Assembly: GCA_964475985.1 (NCBI GenBank)
Contig: CAYYYP010000047.1
Coordinates: 1 to 28,069 of the forward strand
Direction: 5' to 3'
Origin: CAYYYP01 sp964475985
GTDB lineage: Bacteria; Bdellovibrionota; UBA1018; CAYHWW01
Length of the DNA: 28,069 nt
Part shown: in pieces, positions 7,629 through 16,008 of the stretch
Position numbering within the stretch: the first letter of the stretch is position 1
Layout: the number at the start of each line of letters is the position of its first letter
Translations under genes and position numbers: made by a program
The notes under the pieces: model-generated
What the model saw: only the letters and a program-made list of their open reading frames with translations
What the model was told of the DNA's origin: nothing
Databases searched by the model: none

Positions 7629-8466
7629 ATTCCCATTCTACTTTCACGTGACCGGCATCATCCAACATCCCGCGTGGGGGATTTGGAAAAGGTCCGGCAC
7701 GGTTGAACGCTTCAATGGCGGCTTCATCCAAATCAAGCACACCAGATGAATTTTCAACTTGGACTTTCGTGATTTGCCCGGCGGTGTCCAGCGTCACTAA
7801 TAGTTTAGTGGCGCGCTCCTGTTCGGAAGCGATGACGCGACCACGCTGAACCATACTGCGGATTTTTTTCCGCAAACCAGGCTCCCAGAATTGCTCTAGC
7901 TGCAGCCGCACTCTTCTATAAAAAGAAAAGTATGCGAACTCGCGCGTGTTCAACAAAGTTTTTGCTCCCAGCTCAACGCCGTTCACATAATCATTGCTGG
8001 CTCCGCGGGCACTAATGGCAAAATCCGCCTTCCACGGATTCACATGTCCCAAAGGTTGAAAGTCAGCCTTTACGCCCAAAGATCCCATCTCAACTTGTTT
8101 GGTTTGGTCTTTGTTCGAGAGCTTTGCCACTTCATCGGCCTTGAGAGCCTCACGGAATGGCGCAACATCACGGGCGCGCGTTTGACGATCAACTTTTTGT
8201 GTTTGTTCCCCTAAAAATGCATCTTTCGTGGTCTCTTTCGTTTTTTCAGCAAGTTCCGTCTCAACTACCTGTTTATGAGGTTGTCGAACTATTTCTTGTT
8301 CCGGCATCACTTCTACTTCTATCGGTTTGTTGCTGTCGGCTTGTTTGGCCACGGTACTGACATCGTCCTTGAATTTTACCTTTTCCTCCCAGATCTTCAC
8401 ACCAAGCATTGCAAACACGTGGATGAAGGCGGAAAGGAGAAGATAAACAGTATACCTGTTTACCAA
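7612..8466 (-). CDS. TonB-like protein (energy-transducer C-terminal domain)
   Basis: The 284-residue product has one N-terminal membrane segment (about residues 5-22, 'YTVYLLLSAFIHVFAML'). A long charged periplasmic linker follows, then a C-terminal domain with the TonB-family pattern: 'LVTLDTAGQITKVQVENSSG', 'LDEAAIEAF', 'PFPNPP', 'VEWEF'. TonB proteins pass inner-membrane motor energy to outer-membrane partners. Here the linker is Glu/Lys-rich rather than the classical proline-rich type, and no ExbB/ExbD genes are adjacent. The start is a TTG at 8466 with a strong GGGAGG Shine-Dalgarno; the next ATG would delete the membrane segment. It lies 26 bases after the PBP1A gene and is probably the last gene of that operon. 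Confidence 0.8.
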   Translation of the reverse strand: MVNRYTVYLLLSAFIHVFAMLGVKIWEEKVKFKDDVSTVAKQADSNKPIEVEVMPEQEIVRQPHKQVVETELAEKTKETTKDAFLGEQTQKVDRQTRARDVAPFREALKADEVAKLSNKDQTKQVEMGSLGVKADFQPLGHVNPWKADFAISARGASNDYVNGVELGAKTLLNTREFAYFSFYRRVRLQLEQFWEPGLRKKIRSMVQRGRVIASEQERATKLLVTLDTAGQITKVQVENSSGVLDLDEAAIEAFNRAGPFPNPPRGMLDDAGHVKVEWEFILRT

Positions 8467-8492
8467 AGGGCACCTCCCTTCTTGAGTTCATC

Positions 8493-11129
8493 TTACTGAA
8501 AGTCTTCTTTAAGGAAATCCTCTCGTGAAGATTCTTCTTGTGAACCACCGGAAGATTGTGCCCCTCCGGGAGGCGCTGCCTTACCTGGCTCGGTACCTTC
8601 GATAAAGACTTCCCGAATAGCGCCCGGAGTTCCGGGTGCAACGACACGACCAGTTGTGCCGTTGATGTAAGTGTAACTGATACCGGGGGGTACTGAAAAG
8701 GGGATGTCCGGATATCCTTTCACCGCATCGCGCATATATTCCAGCCAGATCGGAAGTGCCGATTGGGCGCCGGTGCCGCGATGCCCAAGGCTACGCTGTA
8801 CGTCAAATCCTACCCATACACCCGTGGTGACCTGCGGCGTAAAACCTAGAAATAACGCGTCCATGTAGTCGTTGGTTGTTCCCGTTTTACCGGCAGCGGT
8901 GCGGCCTAAGTTACGAACTTCAGAGCCCGTTCCCATGGTTGTAACTTCATTCATGAGATGGGTCATTACGTATGCGGTACGCGGGTCCATGACTCGCTCA
9001 GGGTCCGTGGCGTCCGGTTCCCAATGAGGTTGGCGGTATTTTTCTGGATCAGCTTTGGCCCAGGCGGTCAATTGTCCGCACACGGTGACGGGTCTTTGAT
9101 TAAACGGCGGCAACACTCCAATGGGTGCGGGCGGTGGGTTTAGCGGAGTGTCCTCAAGGATATGACCCATGCGATCGATGACTTGCCTAATGAATATCGG
9201 TTTCAGCTTTCGGCCCGATCGCGGGAAAATAGAATATATTTTTACCAGATCAAATAATGTGGTGCTTACAGAACCCAAGGCGATGGAAAAATCAGAATTG
9301 ATGGGACGAGTCCAACCCAAACGTTTTGAGTACTCAATCAAGTAAGAGATGGAAAGGTCTTGCACAATTTTGATGGTGGGAATGTTCAGGGACTTAATGA
9401 GAGAAAGGCGAAAGGTGATATCGCCCAAGAAATTTTCATCATGGTTCAATGGTTTCCATTTCTGATTATCCCCCGAGGTGAACACCAAAGGAGAATCCTG
9501 AATCACCGTAGCCGGCGTGTAACCGCGATCGATGGCTGCGGAATAGATGATGGGTTTATAGGACGAACCCGGTTGGCGTTCCGCCTGAAGCGCTCGGTTA
9601 AATTCACTTTCGGCAAAGCTATAACCTCCCACTAAAGCAAGGATTTCCCCCGTGAGGTGGTCAATTGAAACAAGGGCTCCCTGCACCAGCGGTTTTTGTT
9701 CAAGTCTAAAGGCAAACTGACCTTGTTTATTCGCTTTCAGCGTTTTGCCTTGGGCGTCCCGTGCGACGCTGACCCAGACTACGTCTCCACGCTTAAAAAC
9801 CTGCGAAGGACGGGAAACCGTTTCATTAACGAGTCCCCCATCTTTGCGGGCGGGCATTGCCCACTTGATCGTTTCAAAGGGAATAAAGCCCTTTACGAGA
9901 CTCAAATCAATTTCCACTTCCTTCTTTTGATCATCCACGGTTTGCACCAGTGCTTTAAACAAAGGGGATTGACCGGAGATCTCAATCAAGCTTTCGGGTT
10001 GATCCGTGGGAAGGAGGTCGTAGTCACTGCCAAGTTTTTGTGCTGCGAAGGTACCTTGGGGCGTGATGACCTTATACGGAAAACGTAGCGCTAAGTTATG
10101 CTCACGTACATCGTCGAGGGCTTCGCCAAGTTCCAACGGTGAATGACTCTGGCGAATTACGCCGCGATAACCGTGCCTACGATCGAGGTCACGTAGTCCC
10201 GCTTGCACGGCCTTCGTGGCCGTTCGGGAGAGGGCCGGATCCAAGGTAGTTTTCACCGTAAGCCCACCGTTGTAAAGTTCTTCCTTGCCGTATTTTTCCA
10301 GCAATTGTTGGCGTACGTGTTCCACGTAGTAGGGGGCAATGGATTCATTCAAGGGGCGCGGGCGATAAACTTTGATGGTCTCATTTCTAGCCTGTTCTTC
10401 CTGGGCAGTGGAGATGATTCCGTTCTCAGCAAGCCTTCGCAAAACGTAAATTTGCCGTTCTTTGGCTTTCTTTGGGTTGTTAAGTGGACTATAGCGGCTG
10501 GGAGCTTGGGGCAGGCCCGCCAGGATCGCCGTTTCACCGATGGTAAGTTCATTTGCATGTTTATTAAAATAAACGCGCGAGGCCGCCTCTACTCCATAGG
10601 CCCCTTCACCAAAATAAATTTGGTTTAAATAAATAAAAAGAATTTGTTTCTTGGAAAAGTTTTTTTCCATGCGGCTCGCCAGTATGATTTCTTTGATTTT
10701 ACGGGTGAAGCTCCGCTCTGGGGTCAATAAAATGCTTTTAGCTACCTGTTGCGTAATTGTGCTGCCGCCTTGGACCACGTGGCCAGCTTTTATGTTTACG
10801 ACGGCGGCCCTGAGCATGCCTAGGAAATCAACGCCCTGATGGGTAAAAAAGCGGTCATCTTCGGCCACCACAAACGCCTTCACCACGTGATCCGGAATAT
10901 TATCGATGCTCGTGACGTAGCGACGCTGCTCAAAAAACTCACCTACGACTTCATCGTTGCGGCCAAGAATTTGCGTAACGACGGCCGGTTTATAATCATC
11001 AAGGGTAATCATGTCCGGGACGGTGCGCGAAAATACGAAAAAAATACCGGCACCAACCACTGCGCCGATACCCGTTAAAAACACGGCCGCAATGAATGAA
11101 AATCTTAAAATCGAAAAAAGCAACTTCAC
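8493..11129 (-). CDS. mrcA: Class A penicillin-binding protein (PBP1A type), transglycosylase/transpeptidase
   Basis: This bifunctional enzyme polymerises glycan strands from lipid II and cross-links the peptides on the periplasmic side of the inner membrane. The 878-residue product has a membrane anchor (about 10-33), then a GT51 transglycosylase with catalytic Glu90 in 'AEDDRFFTHQG' and 'GGSTITQQ'. An OB-like insertion follows (about 320-480), then the transpeptidase with Ser522-x-x-Lys525 ('GSSYKP'), SLN (580-582) and KTGT (748-751). The tail is rich in Gly, Ser and Glu. The start is the GTG at 11129: it has AAGGAG five bases upstream and overlaps the preceding stop as GTGA. An in-frame ATG at 11147 would place extra residues before the anchor and lacks this signal. 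The symbol is by family resemblance. Confidence 0.93.
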   Translation of the reverse strand: MKLLFSILRFSFIAAVFLTGIGAVVGAGIFFVFSRTVPDMITLDDYKPAVVTQILGRNDEVVGEFFEQRRYVTSIDNIPDHVVKAFVVAEDDRFFTHQGVDFLGMLRAAVVNIKAGHVVQGGSTITQQVAKSILLTPERSFTRKIKEIILASRMEKNFSKKQILFIYLNQIYFGEGAYGVEAASRVYFNKHANELTIGETAILAGLPQAPSRYSPLNNPKKAKERQIYVLRRLAENGIISTAQEEQARNETIKVYRPRPLNESIAPYYVEHVRQQLLEKYGKEELYNGGLTVKTTLDPALSRTATKAVQAGLRDLDRRHGYRGVIRQSHSPLELGEALDDVREHNLALRFPYKVITPQGTFAAQKLGSDYDLLPTDQPESLIEISGQSPLFKALVQTVDDQKKEVEIDLSLVKGFIPFETIKWAMPARKDGGLVNETVSRPSQVFKRGDVVWVSVARDAQGKTLKANKQGQFAFRLEQKPLVQGALVSIDHLTGEILALVGGYSFAESEFNRALQAERQPGSSYKPIIYSAAIDRGYTPATVIQDSPLVFTSGDNQKWKPLNHDENFLGDITFRLSLIKSLNIPTIKIVQDLSISYLIEYSKRLGWTRPINSDFSIALGSVSTTLFDLVKIYSIFPRSGRKLKPIFIRQVIDRMGHILEDTPLNPPPAPIGVLPPFNQRPVTVCGQLTAWAKADPEKYRQPHWEPDATDPERVMDPRTAYVMTHLMNEVTTMGTGSEVRNLGRTAAGKTGTTNDYMDALFLGFTPQVTTGVWVGFDVQRSLGHRGTGAQSALPIWLEYMRDAVKGYPDIPFSVPPGISYTYINGTTGRVVAPGTPGAIREVFIEGTEPGKAAPPGGAQSSGGSQEESSREDFLKEDFQ

Positions 11130-12160
11130 TGAGACTCCTTCATCCACGCTTTGGTGGCGGTCACGCCGCGATACAATAATTCCGCTCGGCTATTGAAATC
11201 CATGAGAGGTAAATCCGCTAACTGAAGTGATAGAAGCGCCTTGGCATTGTCCTCAAGATCCGACCAGCTTTCTTCGGACGTAGGGAACTTTTCCTGTACT
11301 ACGGTTTCATAATATTGGCGCAAATGCGAGGTGACCCGCCCAGCCTCACCTAAGTTAAATGCTTGGAGGTCTTTTTCGCGATCCTGCGCAAAGGGATCAA
11401 CGACGATAATTTTTCCGCGCTGCAAAGCGATGGCTTCTCGGACCAAATCCACTTCCCTTGGCCAGGGGCAACGTTCTTTTGCCGATGAGGGGTCCATAAC
11501 TTCTGGTAACGCCATGGCAGATCTCAGAAGTGCGGTCACCCGCCCCTTGGATGGAAATGCAACGTGATCCTCTTTATCGCTGACGGCGATCCGCACAGGA
11601 ATTTTAAAATTTTGAATTTCCGTTTCGCGGAAAATTTTCTGTAAAAGGCTCTGCAGTTCATTGCCTGCCGCGCGGGGCTTCAAGGATAAAAGTGGAATAT
11701 CCAAAAATGTTTCTTCCTGAAACTTACTCAGTTGCCATTGCAAACCATGCAGGCCACGCAATGCGTAGAGCGCACCTACCAGTGCGCCGGTTTCCATACC
11801 AACGATGGCCCGAATCGGAATTTTCTGTTCTTCAAGTTCTTTGATCACACCCACATAGGCCCATGCTTTCGCCATGGCGGGAAGAAAAACCAAAGTGACT
11901 CCCACCTCACGAATATCTTCGAACCCTTTGGGCGGAATGTCGGGACCAAAGATCGGTTGAGGTCCATAATCGCCGGGCGCCGGTTTTTCTTTGCTCGCGG
12001 CCGTGTCTTTTTCTTTTTCCGGAGGGGCGACGCTGACTTGATCTTTGGGTTCCACGCGTTGTTCGCTTTTATGGGCGCATGCGGAGAAGAAAATCGGGAG
12101 CATGGCCAACGCTAAAAAAATCCCATTAAAACGCCCAAAACTACGATTGAAATATTTCAT
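11126..12160 (-). CDS. Patatin-like lipoprotein, catalytic motifs lost
   Basis: The 344-residue product has a lipoprotein signal ending FFSAC (Cys28), a Lys/Glu/Pro linker (about 30-80) and a patatin-type domain from about residue 86. The scaffold is clear: 'YVGVIKELEEQKIPIRAIVG' and 'GALVGALYAL' match bacterial RssA-type patatins. The glycine-rich oxyanion loop (normally GGGxARG) is 'LPAMAKA', however. The nucleophile elbow GxSxG is 'GMETG', with Glu123 in place of serine, and the later Asp-Gly of the dyad is not visible. It should therefore not be a lipase; a structural, regulatory or binding role is inferred. Its stop overlaps the GTG of the PBP1A gene, so translation is probably coupled. 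It lies 17 bases after tlyA. Confidence 0.8.
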   Translation of the reverse strand: MKYFNRSFGRFNGIFLALAMLPIFFSACAHKSEQRVEPKDQVSVAPPEKEKDTAASKEKPAPGDYGPQPIFGPDIPPKGFEDIREVGVTLVFLPAMAKAWAYVGVIKELEEQKIPIRAIVGMETGALVGALYALRGLHGLQWQLSKFQEETFLDIPLLSLKPRAAGNELQSLLQKIFRETEIQNFKIPVRIAVSDKEDHVAFPSKGRVTALLRSAMALPEVMDPSSAKERCPWPREVDLVREAIALQRGKIIVVDPFAQDREKDLQAFNLGEAGRVTSHLRQYYETVVQEKFPTSEESWSDLEDNAKALLSLQLADLPLMDFNSRAELLYRGVTATKAWMKESQ

Positions 12161-12177
12161 GACTCACTCTCTGGATG

Positions 12178-12936
12178 CTATTCCCGCTGTAGATATAAAA
12201 GGTACTCTTGGTTTCCTTTGGAGCCCTTCAGACTAGATTTTACCAATCCTGATTTACGAAGACCAAGACTCTTCGCAAGCACGGCAATTTCTTCCAGTGC
12301 AATCTCTACCGCCTTGTCATCATTTACGATGCCGCCTTCCCCCACCGCCGCCCGCGGAACTTCATGCTGCGGTTTGAAAAGTGCGATGACAAAAGCATTT
12401 TCTTTCATGAAGCGAGGAACGGAAGGTAAAATGCTGCGTAGCGAAATAAATGAGCAGTCGATGCAAACGAAGTCCACTTTTTCTGGCAGTAGGTCGGCTG
12501 CAGCGTTTCGGAAATTGATTCCTTCCAAAGAGACGACTCTAGGATCGGACTTAATTTTCCAATCGAGGAGATTGCGACCAACGTCAATAGCAAAGACCCT
12601 AACGGCGCCGGCCTCAAGGCAGACTTGAGTGAACCCGCCCGTAGACGCCCCAACGTCGAGGCAAATCAGGTCTTTAAGATTGACGTGGAAATCATCAAGG
12701 GCACCTTTAAGTTTATGTGCGCTCCTAGAAACATAGCCAGACGTTTCGCCCCGGAGACGCAAAGAGATATCTCCGGGTACGGTCAGTCCCGGTTTTGCCA
12801 AAAGGCGATCTCCCGAGAGAACCTGTCCCGCAAGAATCAGACCGTGGGCTTTTGGCAGCGAATCGCAAAGGCCCCTGGTCACTAGGAGTTGATCAAGTCT
12901 CACCTTCGCTGCGGTAGGGTTTGGTTTCGATGCCAT
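12178..12936 (-). CDS. tlyA: TlyA-family rRNA 2'-O-methyltransferase (S4 and FtsJ-like domains)
   Basis: TlyA proteins methylate ribose 2'-OH positions of 16S and/or 23S rRNA; older annotations call them haemolysins. The 252-residue product has an N-terminal S4 RNA-binding domain ('VRLDQLLVTRGLCDS'), then 'SRSAHKL' with Lys75. The SAM-binding loop is 'LDVGASTGGFT' (93-103), followed by 'DCSFISL' and 'FKPQHE', which supply the K-D-K-E type residues. The ATG at 12936 makes a 44-base overlap with xseB. A GTG at 12903, just before the S4 core, would reduce the overlap to 11 bases and is a reasonable alternative. The family is certain; the exact target nucleotide is not. Confidence 0.93.
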   Translation of the reverse strand: MASKPNPTAAKVRLDQLLVTRGLCDSLPKAHGLILAGQVLSGDRLLAKPGLTVPGDISLRLRGETSGYVSRSAHKLKGALDDFHVNLKDLICLDVGASTGGFTQVCLEAGAVRVFAIDVGRNLLDWKIKSDPRVVSLEGINFRNAAADLLPEKVDFVCIDCSFISLRSILPSVPRFMKENAFVIALFKPQHEVPRAAVGEGGIVNDDKAVEIALEEIAVLAKSLGLRKSGLVKSSLKGSKGNQEYLLYLQRE

Positions 12937-13162
12937 CGGCGGTTACCTTCGTGAGAATTTCGATGCGGCGTTCCACTTCGTTCAGTTTTTGATGGCACGC
13001 ACGGGTCAAGGATACACCTTCTTCAAAAAGCTTTAGTGAGTCCTCCAAGGGAACTTCATTTTGTTCAAGACTGCGCACGATGTCTTGAATGCGTTTCAAG
13101 GAGGGTTCCAGCTGTAGGTTTTTTGAATCCGTCGTAGTGTCTTTGGTTTCCGATGGCGTCAT
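12893..13162 (-). CDS. xseB: Exodeoxyribonuclease VII small subunit
   Basis: XseB is the small coiled-coil subunit that binds several copies to XseA to form exonuclease VII, which degrades single-stranded DNA. The 89-residue product has the family core: 'SLKRIQDIVRSLEQNEVPLEDSLKLFEEGVSL', a glutamate-rich helix pair, then 'LNEVERRIEIL'. Its length is typical. The first 15 residues are polar and poorly conserved. XseA is not adjacent in the window. It is the first gene of the minus-strand run that continues with tlyA; the xseB-tlyA neighbourhood is common in bacteria. Confidence 0.93.
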   Translation of the reverse strand: MTPSETKDTTTDSKNLQLEPSLKRIQDIVRSLEQNEVPLEDSLKLFEEGVSLTRACHQKLNEVERRIEILTKVTADGIETKPYRSEGET

Positions 13163-13417
13163 GGCTGCATGCTAACTGTAAACTCCCAGGTGGACCATTG
13201 AATTTTTTAGGGAATTTCGGCGGATTTTTTATCCACCAAACCGAGACATTCTGCCCTTTTAATGTAGAAGTTTTGGTCAGCTGTATAGTGTGTTTACAGG
13301 AACCTAGGTCATTCCAGTCTATAGAGGTATAGGCCGTTCGTTAAACCGGTAAAAACGAAAATGTTTAGTTTTTTCAATGGTATAAATTGTGCATCACCTA
13401 TGGGAGTGAGCACTGCC
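13163..13417. promoter_or_regulatory. Divergent intergenic region between xseB and an exported-protein gene
   Basis: About 250 bases separate the xseB start from the chosen start of the plus-strand gene, so promoters for both must lie here. A TATAGT at 13284-13289 and a TATAAA at 13381-13386 are possible plus-strand -10 boxes, but neither has a good -35. CTGTAAAC (13176-13183) and GTTTACAG (13292-13299) form a widely separated inverted pair that could be operator half-sites or chance. No terminator or RNA gene was seen. Confidence 0.35.
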
Positions 13418-14530
13418 ATGAGTCAAATTCACTGCCCTAACCAGGCCCAGATCAGCAGTCTAAAGTTCTTCCGCATCTTCATGATTGCGGTGATGAGCTT
13501 CTGTTTCTCTTTGGCGACTCCATCTTTCGCAAAGCTGCCCGCAAAACAAACTAAGTTTAAGACTCAAGCCGTAGCTAAAAAGAGCGACCTTTCCGTTGTA
13601 ACCACCACCGATAATCTCTCACCTACGGAACGTTTGCTCGCCGATCCTTCTATTCAGCCTGCGCTGTCGGAAGGTTATTCAAGTTCTTTGCTCTATAACG
13701 CTAAAGCATTCAATAACCTATCAGGTAGCTATCAACAAATGGTTAAAGATCGTGAAGCAAAGCGTGCCTTCAATCTTCAAACTAATGAATCTGAGATGAC
13801 CTACTACGATCAAAATAAAAGCATGGTCGTCAGTTACCTAAAAACTTTAGGACGCAGTCGCCTGCTTGAAGTTTTCCGTGCCGCAACTCGGGGCGCGAGG
13901 GACGATGCAGACCGTCAAAAACGTGCGCAAGCTTCGCACCCCACTCCGGTAGTTCAAGAAAATAAAGTAAATTTAAGTTCACCCAAGGGTCGTAAGGCAA
14001 AGGGTGTAGCCAGTGCCGTAGCTAAGGGCCATAACCGTGAAATCAGGGTAGCAACGCAAAGCACGGCACCGGAACAAAACGACGAAGCTGCTGAAACTGC
14101 TGGCCAAGCCTTTCAAACGGTTTGGAATGTCGGTCACAATCTACTTCAGAATTATCAGCGCATTGGCTTTGCGGCGCTTGGCGAAGGCCGATTGCATTAT
14201 GATCTTCAGCAAAATGCGATGCAGTTTAAACTTTTAACGGGATTGTTTGATAGTGAGATTCGTTACCGAGTCTCCAGCAATCCTTTGCCCATGACCGGCG
14301 TTCGTAGCAGCTTCGGTGGCGATCGTGCAGTGATGTCTTTGAGCCGAGGTTTTGAGCCCTTACAACTTTCAACCGGGGTCACCTACGGAATGCAATCAAA
14401 GAGCATGGGTTGCTCGCTCTCTAAACGTTTATTGGGCCCCCTCAGTGCGCAATATGAACACACCATGAATCTTCAAGATCCGTCGTTGGTGAATGATACT
14501 TTCCAAGTGAACGTGGGCCTAGGATTCTAG
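13418..14530 (+). CDS. Exported protein of unknown function, possible outer-membrane barrel end
   Basis: The product (370 residues from the chosen start) begins with a signal peptide: 'LKFFRIFMIAVMSFCFSLATPSFA' is split here as hydrophobic core and AxA-type cleavage near residue 38. A basic, glutamine-rich region follows to about residue 230. From about residue 240 the sequence alternates polar and hydrophobic residues and finishes 'FQVNVGLGF'. A C-terminal phenylalanine after alternating residues is typical of outer-membrane barrels. The start at 13418 has GGGAG at 13402-13406; the frame is open to an ATG at 13361, which would lengthen the N-terminus by 19 residues and weaken the signal peptide. 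I recognise no family. It ends one base before the convergent substrate-binding protein gene. Confidence 0.65.
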   Translation: MSQIHCPNQAQISSLKFFRIFMIAVMSFCFSLATPSFAKLPAKQTKFKTQAVAKKSDLSVVTTTDNLSPTERLLADPSIQPALSEGYSSSLLYNAKAFNNLSGSYQQMVKDREAKRAFNLQTNESEMTYYDQNKSMVVSYLKTLGRSRLLEVFRAATRGARDDADRQKRAQASHPTPVVQENKVNLSSPKGRKAKGVASAVAKGHNREIRVATQSTAPEQNDEAAETAGQAFQTVWNVGHNLLQNYQRIGFAALGEGRLHYDLQQNAMQFKLLTGLFDSEIRYRVSSNPLPMTGVRSSFGGDRAVMSLSRGFEPLQLSTGVTYGMQSKSMGCSLSKRLLGPLSAQYEHTMNLQDPSLVNDTFQVNVGLGF

Positions 14531-14531
14531 A

Positions 14532-15980
14532 TTAACGCCCGGTCGTTTTGAATGAAATCCTAGCGAGGTCGTTCAGCGGGGGAATGTTCAGATTCGGGCG
14601 GCTCAAGACCAAAGTAGTGCGTTGGTACAAAGGTGCCATGGCGCATTCTTTCTGAATGAGAACTTCATCCATTTTTGCGAGAAGTTTTTTTGTAGGCGCT
14701 TTTGTCTTCAATAAAGTTTCTGCCAATTTTTCATACTCGGAAGATTCAAACCCTCCAAAATTTGCGCCACTGCTTTTACGGAATTCTAAAGCCATGGCGT
14801 AGGGATGCCGAAACCAAAGTGTGCTGCCACCCAAAAAAACCGGCGGCGGGGTATGGGTCAACATGCTCCAGTATGTTTTTGACTCCCATTTTTTTAGCGA
14901 AATCTTCTGCCTAAGTTGAGTTTGCATTTGTGCCTGGAGCCATTGCATGAGCGGTTCATGTATATCCTTGGCGTAATAATGAAATGTAAGTTCGTTTTCT
15001 GGCGTTAACGATTTCCCTGGAGCAGGGGCAATTGCTGCAGAAAGCCAGCCGGTGAGTGGGACTTCTCGTCCTTGGAGAAATATTGGAATCTCCTGAGTAT
15101 TAATATTACGAATGACCGCGCACCGAGTCGACTTGGGCAGCGGCTGATTTTTTAAACTAAAGAGAAGGTAAAAATAAACTTTAGTGGGATATGCCTTTAC
15201 GTCCGCTCGCTTTAGTAAGGTGGGCCTTTCCTGAAACGGAAGGTCTTTCATCCAATCGATGCGGCCTTCATCAAAAAGCCGCAGGGCAGTTTGATCGTCG
15301 GCGACTACGGTCACCCGTAACTTTTCAAGACGCACTTTTGCTGCATCATAATAATGCGGATTTTTTTTAAGGATTAATTCCTCGCCCTTTTTCCAAGTGG
15401 CAATGGCAAATGGGCCAGCCGTGAGAGCGTTCTCAAAACTGGCATCTGCCTTTTTTTCGGCGATGGGAAAGGTAACCCAGTGGGTGGTGATTTCTGGGAA
15501 AAATGCCACCGGTTGTTCAAGCTGTACCTGCAAAGTGCGACAGTCTAGGGCCTTTACTCCGAGAGAATCAGAAGGCTGTTTACCAGTGGCGATGGCTTGC
15601 GCATTTTTAACGAAAAACAAATAAAATGCAAAGGGTGAAGCTACCGATTTAGAGAGTAATCGGCGCCATGATCGTACAAAATCATCTGCACAAAGGGGCG
15701 ATCCGTCTGACCATTTCAAGCGAGGTCTAAGTTTAAAAGTCCAGATCCGTTGATCAGGTGTCGCTTTCCAGCTTTCCGCTAAGGCGGGCTTAAGGTTCGT
15801 CTTCTCATCAAAGGCCGTAAGACCTTCCATGATTTGATCCATGATGAGGGGCTGCACTTCGCCTTGGTTCCAGTCCAAGTGGCCTAGGTCAGAATAAACC
15901 CGAATGGTGAAAGGATCCGCCGCCCTTGCCGACGAAAACAGGGAAAAGCAGATGAATAGCGGCAGAAGATAATTTTTCAT
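14532..15980 (-). CDS. ABC transporter substrate-binding protein, peptide type (SBP family 5)
   Basis: The 482-residue product resembles OppA/DppA-type binding proteins. It has a signal peptide (MKNYLLPLFICFSLFSSARA), then 'NQGEVQPLIMDQIMEGLTAFDEKTNLKPALAESWK' (a strong family 5 marker, shown by its parts), 'WTFKLRPRLKWSDGSPL' and 'ALRLFDEGRIDW'. Such proteins bind peptides or similar solutes in the periplasm. No lipobox and no permease or ATPase genes are adjacent. The start at 15980 begins exactly at the signal peptide; an in-frame GTG at 16019 overlaps the upstream gene and adds a polar extension, so it was rejected. Placement right behind two M16 peptidase genes suggests a role in peptide handling, which is inference. 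Confidence 0.88.
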   Translation of the reverse strand: MKNYLLPLFICFSLFSSARAADPFTIRVYSDLGHLDWNQGEVQPLIMDQIMEGLTAFDEKTNLKPALAESWKATPDQRIWTFKLRPRLKWSDGSPLCADDFVRSWRRLLSKSVASPFAFYLFFVKNAQAIATGKQPSDSLGVKALDCRTLQVQLEQPVAFFPEITTHWVTFPIAEKKADASFENALTAGPFAIATWKKGEELILKKNPHYYDAAKVRLEKLRVTVVADDQTALRLFDEGRIDWMKDLPFQERPTLLKRADVKAYPTKVYFYLLFSLKNQPLPKSTRCAVIRNINTQEIPIFLQGREVPLTGWLSAAIAPAPGKSLTPENELTFHYYAKDIHEPLMQWLQAQMQTQLRQKISLKKWESKTYWSMLTHTPPPVFLGGSTLWFRHPYAMALEFRKSSGANFGGFESSEYEKLAETLLKTKAPTKKLLAKMDEVLIQKECAMAPLYQRTTLVLSRPNLNIPPLNDLARISFKTTGR

Positions 15981-16008
15981 TCTTCTGCCGTTACTAAATT
16001 TAGGTTTC

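Noticed and set aside
13176..13299. Widely spaced CTGTAAAC/GTTTACAG pair as a regulator-binding site
   Set aside because: The 108-base separation and 8-base length could be chance; no regulator gene is adjacent.
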